57,550 nt of DNA from Streptomyces virginiae (GTDB lineage Bacteria > Actinomycetota > Actinomycetes > Streptomycetales > Streptomycetaceae), in assembly GCF_000720455.1 (NCBI RefSeq), contig NZ_JOAK01000036.1, positions 1-57,550 on the forward strand, written 5' to 3'. The notes beneath the pieces were generated by a model. The model was not told where the DNA came from and made no database searches. It was given only the letters and a program-made list of their open reading frames with translations. Shown piece by piece: positions 7,932-21,476 of the stretch (within the stretch, counting starts at the first letter, position 1; the number at the start of each line of letters is the position of its first letter). The position numbers and the translations under genes were made by a program.

Positions 7932-9554
7932 GTGACTCCAGCCGCCCAACCTCCCTTCTCCCTCTATCCCGAACTCGACGCGACCGCCCTCGGCGCCTTC
8001 GTCTCCGCGCTGGAGAGCGGCGACGTCACCGGCCTGCCGCCCGCCCGCGCCGCCGAGGTCGCCGAGGCGCGCGCCCTGGCCGTCTTCACCCGCGGCAAGG
8101 TGACCGGCGCCGACGGCGACCTCCTCGACGCGGCGCTCTGGCGGCACACCGGGGCCCGGCCGCGTCCGATGATCGTCATGCCGTCGCCCTGGACGAGCCT
8201 GGGCTGGCTCGCGTACGCCGTGCAGGCCACCCTCTTCGCGGCCCGCGGCTACAACGTCCTCGCCTACTCCGCCCGCGGCTTCGCCGGCTCCGAGGGGCAG
8301 GTCGACGTGGCCGGCCCGCTCGACGTCGCCGACGGCAGCCGCGCCCTGGACCACCTGATCGAGCGCAGCACCGGCCCCGTGACGAAGGTCGGTTTCCTGG
8401 GGGACTCCTACGGCTCCGGCATCAGCCAGCTCGTCGCCGCGCACGACACCCGCGTCGACGCCGTCGTCGCCCTCAGCTCCTGGGGCGACCTGGGGGAGGC
8501 CTTCTACGAGAACTCCACCCGCCACGTCGCGGCCGTGAAGGCCCTGCTCAAGGCGGCCGCGAAGGCCCGGCTGAGCCCGCAGACGCAGAGCGTCTTCGAC
8601 AACGTCCTCACCGGCAGCGACGTCCGGGGCACCCTGCGCTGGGCCGAGGTCCGCTCGCCGTTCACCCACATCAAGGAGCTCAACCGCCGCCAGGTGCCCG
8701 TCTTCTTCTCGCACGCCTGGCACGAGACGCTCTTCCCCGCCAACCAGACGCTGCGGATGTTCAACGAACTGACCGGTCCCAAACGCCTCGCCCTCTCCAT
8801 CGGCGACCACTCGGGCCCCGAGATGTCAGGCGTCCTCGGCCTGCCCAACCGGATCTGGACCGACGCCCACCGCTGGTTCGACCACCACCTCATGGGCATC
8901 GACAACGGCATCGACGACGAGGGGCAGTTCATCGGCGAGGTCATGTGGAGCAAGACCCTCGAACCCCGCCCCACCTGGCCGTCCGTCACCGAACAGCTGC
9001 AGCGGCTCCACCTCGCCGACGGCGGCGAACTCGGCCCGGAGGCGGAGCCCGGCTGGACGGCGACCGTGCTGTGCGGGATGGACACCCCGGCGACCGTCGC
9101 CGACAAGGTCGTCGAGTCCGGGTACGCGGAGATGGCGGGCCGCCCGAAGGTCTATCTGACGGAGGACATCGACCGCACCGTCGCCGCCGTCTGGACGGCG
9201 GAGCCGGCCGCGGAGACCGTCCGGCTGCGCGGCACGCCCCGGCTACGTGTGACCTACCGGGCGGCCAACCCCGGTTCCACCTTCGTCGCGTATCTCCTCG
9301 ACACGGCCCCCGACGGCACGGCCCACCTCGTCACCCACGCCCCGTACAGCGACCTGGAGTCCCCGCCCGACAGCCTGATCAGCGCGGACATCGAGCTCCA
9401 GGCCACGGCGTACGACGTGCGGCGCGGCCACCGCCTGATGCTGGTGATCGACGCCCGCGACCCCTTCTACGCCGACGCCAACCTGCCCCGCGCGACGCTG
9501 GCCTTCACCTCCCCGGAGGCGACCCCGTCGTACCTGGACCTCCCCCTCGGCTGA
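7932..9554 (+). CDS. CocE/NonD-type alpha/beta hydrolase (peptidase S15 superfamily)
   Basis: 540 aa from a GTG preceded by AGAGGA. The N-terminal two-thirds is an alpha/beta-hydrolase domain with nucleophile elbow GDSYGSG (157-163, Ser159) and a late GDHSGPE that probably carries the catalytic His. The C-terminal about 200 residues are the beta-rich jelly-roll seen in X-Pro dipeptidyl-peptidase/CocE proteins (LRVTYRAANPGSTF, HRLMLVIDARDPF). No signal peptide, so cytoplasmic. Substrate unknown; esters, amides or acylated antibiotics are possible. Transcribed away from the acyl-CoA operon, sharing the 320-bp region with the TetR-like dyad. Confidence 0.85.
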   Translation: MTPAAQPPFSLYPELDATALGAFVSALESGDVTGLPPARAAEVAEARALAVFTRGKVTGADGDLLDAALWRHTGARPRPMIVMPSPWTSLGWLAYAVQATLFAARGYNVLAYSARGFAGSEGQVDVAGPLDVADGSRALDHLIERSTGPVTKVGFLGDSYGSGISQLVAAHDTRVDAVVALSSWGDLGEAFYENSTRHVAAVKALLKAAAKARLSPQTQSVFDNVLTGSDVRGTLRWAEVRSPFTHIKELNRRQVPVFFSHAWHETLFPANQTLRMFNELTGPKRLALSIGDHSGPEMSGVLGLPNRIWTDAHRWFDHHLMGIDNGIDDEGQFIGEVMWSKTLEPRPTWPSVTEQLQRLHLADGGELGPEAEPGWTATVLCGMDTPATVADKVVESGYAEMAGRPKVYLTEDIDRTVAAVWTAEPAAETVRLRGTPRLRVTYRAANPGSTFVAYLLDTAPDGTAHLVTHAPYSDLESPPDSLISADIELQATAYDVRRGHRLMLVIDARDPFYADANLPRATLAFTSPEATPSYLDLPLG

Positions 9555-9654
9555 TGCCGTGCGCCCGCCCAGCCGGTCCCCCGCGGCCGTCCGGGCGGGC
9601 GCACGCTTCACAGATGACGCACAGCGAACCGGTCCGGTTGCAGGCGCGGCCCGG

Positions 9655-11223
9655 CTACCAGTTGTCGTAGTAGCCGAAGATGTCGACGACCAGGTCGGCG
9701 CTGTCCCAGCCCTGGTTCCAGAAGTCGACGATGCCGTATTCACCGGCGCTCGCCTGGACCAGGTTGGCGGTGGTCCTGCCCGCCGTCCAGTTCAGGGTGG
9801 AGGACACCGGACGCACCGGGGTGAGGGCGGTCCTGTCGGCGTAGCTGCCGGTGGTGTTGGGGTCCGGTGCGACCGAGAGGAAGCCCGCGCCGCGCGTGTT
9901 GGTGACCGTGGTGTTCAGCACCCAGGCCTCCTGCCCGATCGAGAAGGCCTGCCAGAGGTAACCGCGTGTGGGCCACGGCCCCTTGGACCAGCTCTCGCGC
10001 GTGTCGATCTGCCGGACGGGCGTCACCGGCACGTAGGCGCAGGGGCTCGCGGCGCTGTACGTGCCGACCAGTTCCACGATGACGTCGGACGGCGCCCAGG
10101 AGCCGTTGCGGACGGTGATCCGGCCGTCCTTGTCGACCGGCACGATCACCGAGTTGGCGACCGTCTGCCCGGCGGTGAAGTTCACGTTGGACGTGGTCGG
10201 TGCCGCCTGTCCGGCCGGGTGGACGGTCAGGTGACCGGCCTCCTGCGGGTTGGTGGCCGTCACGTTCAGCGCGACGGCGGTGGCGCCCGGTTCGGCCACC
10301 TTGACGGTGAAGGACCCCTGGCCGGCGACGGGACCGCCCGGCGCTCCGGTCCCGTTGCGGGTGTCGACGACCCGGGCCGGCGCCTGCGGGGCGTACCCGC
10401 TGGCTTCGTTCTGGCCGAAGTACCCGGTGACGTCGGCGATCAGATCGACCGGCTCCCAGCCGCCGTTGTACAGCTCGACGTAGCCGTCCGCACCGACCTG
10501 CGCGATGACCAGGTTCGGAACGGTCTGACCGGCTTCGAAGTTGATGTTCGATGCGGTCGGCCGCAGGCTGCCGGAGGCGTAGACGCTGACGTGCCCGCCA
10601 CTGGTGCTGTTGGCGGCGGTCACGTTGAGCGCGACGACGGTGACCCCGGCGGGGATGCCGCCGTTCCCCGCGACCTTCAGCCGGGTCGAGGAGTACCCCT
10701 TGACCTTGCCCTTGACCGCGCCCGTGCCGCTGCGGGTGTCCAGCAGGCGGGTGGGACCGTACGGGGTGAACTCCGACCCCGCCGTCCTGACCCGGACCTC
10801 CTTGGTGTCGCTCGTCCCGAGCACCGGGTCTACGACGGTGGCCTTGACCGTGTACTCGCCGAGTTCCTTGTAGGTGTGCGGGGTCCGCGTCTCCGAAGAG
10901 CCGGAGGCCGTCACCGTGCCCGTGGTCCCGTCGCCCCAGTCGATGGTGGTGTCCAGCGGCGGCGTACCCCTGCCGAGCGAGGTCGTCAGCTCGACGCTGT
11001 GCGCCGAGAACGCCCGGGCGCTCAGAAAGAGACTCAGCTGCGCGCTGCCGGTGGTGGCGGCACTCGTGAAGGTCTGCGCCCCCGCCGCCGGATCCACGAC
11101 GGGCGCCCCCGCCGCCTGCCCGGCGGGCTTGACCGGATCAGCGGCCTGAGCCGTGCCGGGTATGAAACCGATGCTCGCCGCCACGATGGCGGCAGCGGAC
11201 ATTACGAGTCGGCGATTACGCAC
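9655..11223 (-). CDS. secreted PKD-domain protein with three actinobacterial beta repeats
   Basis: 522 aa. A GTG start with GGGGGA just upstream gives a classical signal peptide (about 1-27, ending GTAQA). A PKD-like domain follows (TTIDWGDGTTGTV, about 90-150). Then come three divergent repeats of about 120 residues, each opening with R(L/V)(L/V)DTR.GTG and closing with D.(T/V)GYF or similar (the last is GYYDNW at the very end). Such repeats occur in exported cell-surface or matrix proteins of Streptomyces; I see no catalytic motif. Probably an adhesin or structural extracellular protein. Convergent with the hydrolase gene, 100 bp apart. Confidence 0.8.
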   Translation of the reverse strand: MRNRRLVMSAAAIVAASIGFIPGTAQAADPVKPAGQAAGAPVVDPAAGAQTFTSAATTGSAQLSLFLSARAFSAHSVELTTSLGRGTPPLDTTIDWGDGTTGTVTASGSSETRTPHTYKELGEYTVKATVVDPVLGTSDTKEVRVRTAGSEFTPYGPTRLLDTRSGTGAVKGKVKGYSSTRLKVAGNGGIPAGVTVVALNVTAANSTSGGHVSVYASGSLRPTASNINFEAGQTVPNLVIAQVGADGYVELYNGGWEPVDLIADVTGYFGQNEASGYAPQAPARVVDTRNGTGAPGGPVAGQGSFTVKVAEPGATAVALNVTATNPQEAGHLTVHPAGQAAPTTSNVNFTAGQTVANSVIVPVDKDGRITVRNGSWAPSDVIVELVGTYSAASPCAYVPVTPVRQIDTRESWSKGPWPTRGYLWQAFSIGQEAWVLNTTVTNTRGAGFLSVAPDPNTTGSYADRTALTPVRPVSSTLNWTAGRTTANLVQASAGEYGIVDFWNQGWDSADLVVDIFGYYDNW

Positions 11224-11620
11224 CGATCCCCCTGTTTTTCAGCTTTTGAACGCGCTCAGCATGAGCTCGCGCACAGCCTACCGAGCAACGCGCGGCCGAT
11301 CACCGGAGTATCGGCCCGGGCGAGGGCCGGACGCGGTCGGACAGAAGCGCGTAGCGATCGAGGGCGGCCCATGCCCAGCCCCAGGGGGTCGCAGGCTCCG
11401 TCTGACGGGAGCGCGTAGCGATCCGGTGCGCTCTGGCTCCGCCCGGGCAGTGGCGGACGCCCCGATGGTGTCTCGGCCCCGGCCCGTCCCTCTGGGGGCT
11501 TCCCGGTCCCGGCCCGGTGAACCGGCCTCACCGAAACGCCGCCCAGCGACGGTGGAGCCGCGGGGGTGAGGTCGCCGAGCACGCGGGCACCCGTGAACGG
11601 ACCACCCCCGTCCTCCCCCC
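11224..11620. other. 397-bp non-coding stretch upstream of the secreted PKD protein
   Basis: No credible gene on either strand. The first 60 bp are AT-richer and probably hold the promoter for the secreted protein (minus strand). The 13-mer GCGCGTAGCGATC occurs twice, at 11347-11359 and 11411-11423, inside GC-rich sequence of unknown role. Confidence 0.5.
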
Positions 11621-11977
11621 TCAGCACACCCCGCCCGGGCCCGCCAGGGCCGTCGCGCGCAGGAGGTCGCGGACGAGGTCGAAGTCGACCTTGGCGGGGT
11701 TGCGGAAGCGGAGGCAGGCCTTGCCCATGTCGTGGGCCGCCAGGCGGTCCGCGAAGGCGTCCCGGACGTCCGTACGCATCAGGTAGAAGGAGATGTACTG
11801 CTTCTGGTTCGCCCAGGCGATCTCCGCCTCGGTCCCGCCCGCCCGCACATAGACCGGCATCCCGTACGCGATGCCCTCCTCGAAGCCCTTCAGTTCCGTC
11901 ACGCACAGCTCGCGCAGGCGGGCGAGGGCCGCCCGGCGGGGCTCGGGGGCGGCTTCCAGGTAGGCCGTGACGTCCAT
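11621..11977 (-). CDS. DUF1801 domain protein
   Basis: 118 aa. Small alpha/beta protein with the family's features: N-terminal ALARLRELCVTELKGFEEGI, a central AYGMPVYVRAG and a later KQYISFYLMR. DUF1801 proteins are cytoplasmic and of unknown function. The ATG at 11977 shares one base with the stop of the upstream EamA gene (TGATG), so the two are co-transcribed and translationally coupled. Confidence 0.82.
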   Translation of the reverse strand: MDVTAYLEAAPEPRRAALARLRELCVTELKGFEEGIAYGMPVYVRAGGTEAEIAWANQKQYISFYLMRTDVRDAFADRLAAHDMGKACLRFRNPAKVDFDLVRDLLRATALAGPGGVC

Positions 11978-12912
11978 CAGGCGGGCTGCTTTCCGATCTG
12001 GGAGCGCACCGCGCCCATGCTGGCCGCGATGACGAGGGCGATGGCGAGGGCGTCGAGCCCCGACAGGGCCTGGTTCAGGACGAGGAATCCGGCGGTGGCG
12101 GCGATGGCCGGCTCCAGGCTCATCAGGATCGCGAAGGTCGGGGCGGGCATCCGCCGCAGGGCGAGGAGTTCGAGGGTGTAGGGCAGTACGGAGGACAGTA
12201 CGGCCACGCCGACGCCCAGCGCGAGGGTGCTCGGGACGAGCAGGTCCGAGCCGGCTTCGACGACGCCCAGCGGCAGCGAGAGCACCGCGGCGGCGGCCAT
12301 GGCGAGGGCCAGGCCGTCGGCCTGCGGGAAGCGGCGGCCGGTGCGCGCGCTGAACACGATGTACGCCGCCCACATCGCGCCCGCCCCGAGCGCGAAGGCC
12401 GCGCCCAGCGGGTCGAGGGAGCCGAAGCCGAGGCCGCCCCCGCCGTGCCCGGACAGCAGCACCACGCCGCCGAGGGCGAGGCCGGCCCACAGGAGGTTCA
12501 CCAGTCGGCGGGAGACGACGACGGACAGGGCGAGCGGCCCGAGCACCTCCAGGGTGACCGCCGGGCCGAGCGGGATCCGGTCGATGGCCTGGTAGAAGAG
12601 GCCGTTCATGCCGGCCATCGCCACGCCGAACGCGACGACCGTGCCCCAGTCGGAGCGCGTGTACCCGCGCACCTTCGGCCGGCACAGGAGCAGCAGCACG
12701 ATCGCGGCGGCCGCGAGGCGCAGGGTCACCACGCCCGCGGCACCCGCCCTGGGCATGATCATGACCGCGAGGGCGGCCCCGAACTGCACCGAGATGCCGG
12801 CCGAGATCACCAGTGCGACCGGCCCGAAGCGGGACCGGGCCGCCTCGGCGGAGGGTTCGGTGGGGAGCGCTGCGGCGGGGGTGGTCGTCGGGGACGCGGT
12901 AGGTGCGGGCAT
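11977..12912 (-). CDS. EamA-family drug/metabolite transporter
   Basis: 311 aa. After a hydrophilic Pro/Thr-rich N-terminus (about 1-28) there are about ten hydrophobic segments in two EamA halves (for example GPVALVISAGISVQFGAALA, LEVLGPLALSVV). This is the layout of RhtA-like amino-acid or metabolite exporters in the plasma membrane. Substrate cannot be assigned. The ATG at 12912 is followed upstream by a dyad at 12932-12962 that may control the EamA-DUF1801 pair. Confidence 0.85.
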   Translation of the reverse strand: MPAPTASPTTTPAAALPTEPSAEAARSRFGPVALVISAGISVQFGAALAVMIMPRAGAAGVVTLRLAAAAIVLLLLCRPKVRGYTRSDWGTVVAFGVAMAGMNGLFYQAIDRIPLGPAVTLEVLGPLALSVVVSRRLVNLLWAGLALGGVVLLSGHGGGGLGFGSLDPLGAAFALGAGAMWAAYIVFSARTGRRFPQADGLALAMAAAAVLSLPLGVVEAGSDLLVPSTLALGVGVAVLSSVLPYTLELLALRRMPAPTFAILMSLEPAIAATAGFLVLNQALSGLDALAIALVIAASMGAVRSQIGKQPA

Positions 12913-12931
12913 GCATCCAGACTAAGCCGCC

Positions 12932-12962
12932 GTAAGGAGTGTCGCCGCTCCTGTTGCCTTAC
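12932..12962. promoter_or_regulatory. interrupted dyad upstream of the EamA gene
   Basis: On the plus strand GTAAGGAG (12932-12939) is answered by CTCC and then CCTTAC (12957-12962), separated by TGTTG. It lies 20-50 bp before the EamA start and is AT-richer than its flanks. Operator or weak hairpin; function inferred from place only. Confidence 0.35.
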
Positions 12963-12969
12963 ATCTTCG

Positions 12970-17020
<4,051 letters not shown>

Positions 17021-17045
17021 CCGTCATCCGTCCGCCACTTGCCGA

Positions 17046-17074
17046 GCCCCCGGTGACTCTTCGTCGCCGGGGGC
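17046..17074 (+). terminator. terminator of serC
   Basis: GCCCCCGG at 17046-17053 pairs with CCGGGGGC at 17067-17074. The stem extends inward through GAC/GTC to a 5-nt loop TCTTC, giving about 12 bp, and is followed by TTCTT. It sits 25 nt after the serC stop. Confidence 0.85.
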
Positions 17075-17098
17075 TTCTTGTGGTGTCGTGCGGGGACC

Positions 17099-17125
17099 AG
17101 GGGGTGTCTTGCCGATCAGGCCGGG
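17099..17125. repeat. 27-nt dispersed repeat, copy 1
   Basis: Begins AGGGGGTGTCTTGCC and matches 22550-22576 at 26 of 27 positions in the same orientation. Here it lies between the serC terminator and the sacsin-like gene. GC-rich dispersed elements like this are common in Streptomyces gaps; role unknown. Confidence 0.7.
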
Positions 17126-17262
17126 CTCGCGGCGGGTGGCGCCCCCACGAAGGGCCGCCACTGGGATTCCGGCGTCGTCGTGTTCGCCCACCTCACGGGG
17201 AAGGCGCAGCCCCGCACGCGATACCTTCAGGAGTTCGTTGGGCGATTCTTGGAGGCAGCGGC

Positions 17263-20200
17263 GTGAGCGTGCGAGTGACGGCGGCCCAGAGCGGCGTGGA
17301 CCCCTTCGGCACGGCCCGGCTGCGGCGCGGCGTGCTCGATGCCTGGGGTGCCGGCCCGGCCCGGTTCCGCGAGGACGCCAACGCCGAGGAGGACCTCGCC
17401 CTCGGCGGCTACCGGGACCGGCTCGTCGTCGAGCTGGCCCAGAACGCCGCCGACGCCGCGGCCCGCGCCAAGGTGCCCGGCCGGCTGCGGCTCACCCTCC
17501 ACGCGGGCGAGGGCGGCCACGCGCTGCTGGCCGTCGCCAACACCGGTGCCCCGCTGGACGCGACGGGCGTGGAGTCCCTGAGCACCCTGCGGGCCTCCGC
17601 CAAACGGGAACCCGCCTCCGAGAGCGTCGGCCGGTTCGGCGTCGGCTTCGCGGCCGTCCTCGCCGTCTGCGACGAGCCCGCGGTGCTCGGCCGCCACGGC
17701 GGTGTCCGCTGGTCCCTCGCCGAGGCCCGCGAACTGGCCCGCGAGGCCGCCGTCGGCAGCCCGGGCCTCGGCGACGAACTGCGCCGCCGCGACGGCCACG
17801 TCCCCCTGCTGCGGCTCCCCCTGCCCGCCGAGGGCACCGCCCCCGAGGGGTACGACACCGTCGTGGTCCTCCCGCTGCGCGACGCCGCCGCCGAGGACCT
17901 CGTACAGCGGCTGCTCGCCGGCATCGACGACGCCCTGCTGCTGACCCTGCCCGGGCTGTGCGAGGTCGTCGTGGAGACCCCCGCCGGCTCGCGCACCCTC
18001 AACCGCCGCGACGAGGGCGCGTACACCGTCGTCGAGGACACCGACGGCTCCGCCACGCACACCACCCGCTGGCGCACCGTCCGCCACAGCGGCGCCATCG
18101 AGCGGGCGCTGCTCGCCGACCGGCCCGTCGAGGAACGGCTGCGGCCCTCCTGGGCGGTGTCGTGGGCGGTCCCCGTCGACCCCGACGGCGCCCCGCTGCG
18201 CCCGGCCACCGCGCCCGTGGTGCACGCCCCGACACCCACCGACGAGCCGCTGGGCATCCCGGCGCTGCTCATCGCCACGCTGCCGCTGGACACCAGCCGC
18301 CGCCACCCCGCGCCGGGGCCGCTGACCGACTTCCTCGTGGAGCGCGCGGCCGACGCGTACGCCGAACTCCTCGGCTCCTGGGACCCGGTGAGCACCGGGC
18401 TCGTGGACCTGGTCCCCGGCCCGCTCGGCAAGGGCGAGCTGGACGGGGCACTGCGCGCCGCCGTGCTGCAGCGGCTCCCCCGCACGGCGTTCCTCGCGCC
18501 GGCCGCGCCGCCCGAGCACGCGGAGGAGCGGAGCGCCCTGCGCCCCTTCGAGGCCGAGGTGGTGGAAGGCGCGGGCGCCGAGACCGTACGCGTCCTGGCG
18601 GAGGTCCTGCCGACCCTGCTGCCGGCGGGCCTGGAGCGCCGCGCCGAGCTGCGCACCCTGGGCGTGGGCCGGCTCCCCCTGGGCGACGCCATCGAGCGGA
18701 TCGCGGGCATCGAGCGGACCCCCGAGTGGTGGTACCGGCTCTACGACAGCCTCGCCGGCGTGGACCCCGACCGGCTGTCCGGGCTGCCCGTGCCGCTCGC
18801 CGACGGCCGTACGACGATCGGGCCGCGCCACGTCCTGCTCCCGTACGCCGAGACGCCCGCGGACCTGGCCCGGCTGGGCCTGAAGGTGGCCCACCCGGAG
18901 GCGGCGCACCCGCTGCTGGAGAAGCTCGGGTCCCTTCCGGCGACGGCGCGCGCCGTCCTGACGACCCCGCAGGTACGCGCGGCGGTGGCCGCCTCCCTGG
19001 ACGCCGGGGAGATCTGGGACGAGGACGCCGACACCCTGGACGCCGACGAACTGGCCGAGGTCGTCCTCGGTCTGGTCCGCGACGCGGAGCTGGCGCCGGG
19101 CGACGAGCCGTGGCTGGGGGCGCTCGCCCTGCCGGACGAGGACGGGGAACTGACGCCGGCGGGCGAACTGCTGCTGCCGGGCTCGCCGCTGGCCTCCGTC
19201 ATCCGCGAGGACGAGGTCCCGTACGTGGACGCCGAGCTGGCCGAGCGGTGGGGCGGGGGGCCGCTGACCGCGTGCGGGGTACTGGCGGCGTTCCAGCTGG
19301 TGCGCGCCACCGACGTGGTCCTGGACCCGGACGAACTGGAGCCCCGCGAGGGCGACTTCGCCGAGCCGGACGACGCGGGACTGCTGGACGCGGTGGACGT
19401 GTGGTGCGAGGACGTACTGGACCAGCTGCCGGACCTGCCCGTGCCGCCGGTGGCGACCGAGCTGGTCGCCGTCCGTGACCTGGACCTCGTCGACGACGAC
19501 TGCTGGCCGCAGGCCCTCGCCATGCTGGCGCAGCCGCCGCTGCGGGACGCGCTGACCCAGCCGGTGCGGATCCTGCTGCCGGACGGCACGACGCAGTCGG
19601 TGCGCCCGTACACGGCGTGGTGGCTGCGCGACCACCCGGTGCTGGACGGCCGCCGCCCGGCGGGCCTGCGCGCGGCGGGCGGCGACCCGCTGCTGGAGGG
19701 CCTGTACACCTCGGCGGACGCGACCGGGTTTGAAGACGAGCAGGTGCTGCGGGCGCTGGGGGTACGGACCTCCGTGGCGGCCCTGCTGGACGAGCCCGGG
19801 GGCGCGGCCGAGCTGCTGGGCCGGCTCGCCGACCCGGAGCGCGAGGTGACGGACCGGCAGTTGCACGGCCTGTACGGGTTTTTGGCCGATCTCGACCCCG
19901 AGCAGGTGACCCTGCCGGACGAGCTGCGGGCGGTGGTGGACGGCGAGGTGCTCGTGGTCGACGCGGCGGACGCGGTGATCGCGGACGCCCCGGACCTGCT
20001 GCCGCTGGCGACGGGCCTGCCCCTCCTGCCGGTCTCCCCGTCCCGGGCGGCCGACCTGGCGGACCTCCTCCAGGTGCGCCGGCTCTCGGAGACGGTCCCG
20101 GCGGAGGTGACCACGCCGGGCGAGGAGCACGAGGTCCCGGAGTCGGTGCGGGTCCTGCTGGGCCCGGCGACCCCGGCGACGTACTTCGAGCACGAGGAGC

Positions 20201-20391
20201 TGGTCGCGGGCGGCACCGAGCTGGACTGGCGGCGCACCCCCGACGGCACCCTGCACGCGTCCACCCTGGAGGGCGTGGCGGCGGGCCTGGCCTGGTCGGC
20301 GGGCCAGTGGCCGCGCCGCTTCGAGGTGGCGGCCCTGCTGGAGGACCCGTCCCGCACGACGGAACTGGCCCGGGACCGCTGGTTCGACTAG
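17263..20391 (+). CDS. large sacsin-like / Hsp90-type (GHKL) ATPase domain protein
   Basis: 1042 aa from a GTG with GGAGG 8 nt upstream. The N-terminus is a GHKL ATP-binding domain: VVELAQNAADAAAR (N-box, metal-binding Asn), then NTGAPLD (G1-like) and SVGRFGVGFAAVL (G2, ATP lid). The wording is that of the sacsin N-terminal repeat family. The remaining about 800 residues are Asp/Glu/Leu/Pro-rich with no motif I recognise and no membrane segment. Possibly a cytosolic chaperone or ATP-driven scaffold. It follows serC but is separated by a terminator, and ends with its own strong terminator, so it is probably transcribed alone. Confidence 0.8.
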   Translation: MSVRVTAAQSGVDPFGTARLRRGVLDAWGAGPARFREDANAEEDLALGGYRDRLVVELAQNAADAAARAKVPGRLRLTLHAGEGGHALLAVANTGAPLDATGVESLSTLRASAKREPASESVGRFGVGFAAVLAVCDEPAVLGRHGGVRWSLAEARELAREAAVGSPGLGDELRRRDGHVPLLRLPLPAEGTAPEGYDTVVVLPLRDAAAEDLVQRLLAGIDDALLLTLPGLCEVVVETPAGSRTLNRRDEGAYTVVEDTDGSATHTTRWRTVRHSGAIERALLADRPVEERLRPSWAVSWAVPVDPDGAPLRPATAPVVHAPTPTDEPLGIPALLIATLPLDTSRRHPAPGPLTDFLVERAADAYAELLGSWDPVSTGLVDLVPGPLGKGELDGALRAAVLQRLPRTAFLAPAAPPEHAEERSALRPFEAEVVEGAGAETVRVLAEVLPTLLPAGLERRAELRTLGVGRLPLGDAIERIAGIERTPEWWYRLYDSLAGVDPDRLSGLPVPLADGRTTIGPRHVLLPYAETPADLARLGLKVAHPEAAHPLLEKLGSLPATARAVLTTPQVRAAVAASLDAGEIWDEDADTLDADELAEVVLGLVRDAELAPGDEPWLGALALPDEDGELTPAGELLLPGSPLASVIREDEVPYVDAELAERWGGGPLTACGVLAAFQLVRATDVVLDPDELEPREGDFAEPDDAGLLDAVDVWCEDVLDQLPDLPVPPVATELVAVRDLDLVDDDCWPQALAMLAQPPLRDALTQPVRILLPDGTTQSVRPYTAWWLRDHPVLDGRRPAGLRAAGGDPLLEGLYTSADATGFEDEQVLRALGVRTSVAALLDEPGGAAELLGRLADPEREVTDRQLHGLYGFLADLDPEQVTLPDELRAVVDGEVLVVDAADAVIADAPDLLPLATGLPLLPVSPSRAADLADLLQVRRLSETVPAEVTTPGEEHEVPESVRVLLGPATPATYFEHEELVAGGTELDWRRTPDGTLHASTLEGVAAGLAWSAGQWPRRFEVAALLEDPSRTTELARDRWFD

Positions 20392-20400
20392 ACGCCCGCG

Positions 20401-20432
20401 GCCCCGGACCGGGCATCGGCCCGGTCCGGGGC
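20401..20432 (+). terminator. strong hairpin after the sacsin-like gene
   Basis: GCCCCGGACCGGGC (20401-20414) and its exact complement at 20419-20432 form a 14-bp perfect stem with tetraloop ATCG, 9 nt after the stop at 20391. No U-tract, as is usual in high-GC actinobacteria. The remaining 250 bp up to 20682 hold no gene I can support. Confidence 0.85.
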
Positions 20433-20681
20433 TCCGGGATCAGGGAGCGGCGCGCGCGGGGCCCCGGGCCTCACCGCCGCCGGACACCCCCGTGTCCCGG
20501 CCGCGGCCGCCCGGTCCCGCAGCCGTTCACCGGCCGCCGCGCCACGGGCGCAGACGACGCACCGTCCGGCGGCCCGGCCCGTGGGGGCGTCCGCGGCGAA
20601 CGGCGTCAACGCGAACCTAGCCGCCGTACGGACCGTCCCGGCGTCCCAGAGCGTGCCGAGACGTCCCGGGACGCGGCCGGG

Positions 20682-21476
20682 TCACCGCTCGCCGGCGCTG
20701 TCGGTGGCCAGGGGGAGCAGGTCGGGGCGTTTGGCGGTGCGGCCGTCCCCGGAGGAGCGGCCGCGCAGGCGGCGGCCCAGCCAGGGGCCGAGGAAGGCGG
20801 TGGCCCAGCGCAGTTCGGCCGCGACGGCCGAGCGGCGCAGCGCGTCCGGCGGTGGCAGCGGCCGCGTCCAGGTGTCGTCGCTGCCGGGGAGGCCGACGGC
20901 GTGGGCGAGGGCGGCGGCGATGCGTTCGTGGCCGAGGGAGCTGGCGTGGAGGCGGTCATCGGTCCACATCCGCGGGTCCGCCACGGCCTCCGGCAGGGCG
21001 GTCTCGGCGACGAAGACCCCGTGCCGGGCGGCCGCGGCGCGGACGAGCTCGTTGAGTTGGAGCAGGCGGGGGGCCAGCGGCCGGGCGAGGGGCGCGATCC
21101 GTCCGATGTCGGGGAAGGTCACGGTCGCCACGTGCGCCCCGGTGGCCGTGAGCGCGGCGAACATCTCCTCCAGGTGCCCGGCGACCTCGGCCGCCACGAA
21201 GCGGGGCCGCAGCACGTCGTTGACCCCCGCGACGACGGTGGCGATGTCGGGCCGCAGGGCCAGGGCGGGTCCGAGCTGTTCGGCGCGGACCTGACCGGCG
21301 AGCCGTCCCCGTACGGCGAGGTTGGCGTAGAGCAGGCCGGGGCGGGCGGCCTCCAGGTGTCCGGCGAAGCGGTCGGCGAAGCCGCGCAGACCCGCGCTGT
21401 CGTCGCCGTCGCCGAGGCCTTCGGTCTGGCTGTCGCCCAGGGCGACGTAGCGCCGGTACTCAGTGCTCGTCGGCAC
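20682..21476 (-). CDS. SGNH/GDSL-family hydrolase
   Basis: 264 aa. SGNH blocks are visible: ALGDSQTEG (Ser16), a Gly in ANLAVRGR, VVAGVNDVL (Asn) and DDRLHASSLGH (Asp and His). This indicates a small esterase/lipase/acylhydrolase fold. No signal peptide, so cytosolic. The GTG start overlaps the 3' end of the padR gene by 17 bp, so the two genes are coupled. Natural substrate unknown. Confidence 0.86.
   Translation of the reverse strand: MPTSTEYRRYVALGDSQTEGLGDGDDSAGLRGFADRFAGHLEAARPGLLYANLAVRGRLAGQVRAEQLGPALALRPDIATVVAGVNDVLRPRFVAAEVAGHLEEMFAALTATGAHVATVTFPDIGRIAPLARPLAPRLLQLNELVRAAAARHGVFVAETALPEAVADPRMWTDDRLHASSLGHERIAAALAHAVGLPGSDDTWTRPLPPPDALRRSAVAAELRWATAFLGPWLGRRLRGRSSGDGRTAKRPDLLPLATDSAGER

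Noticed and set aside
20388..20609. 73-codon minus-strand frame after the sacsin-like gene.
   Set aside because: It reads through the terminator hairpin, has no start signal, and is Ala/Arg/Gly noise.
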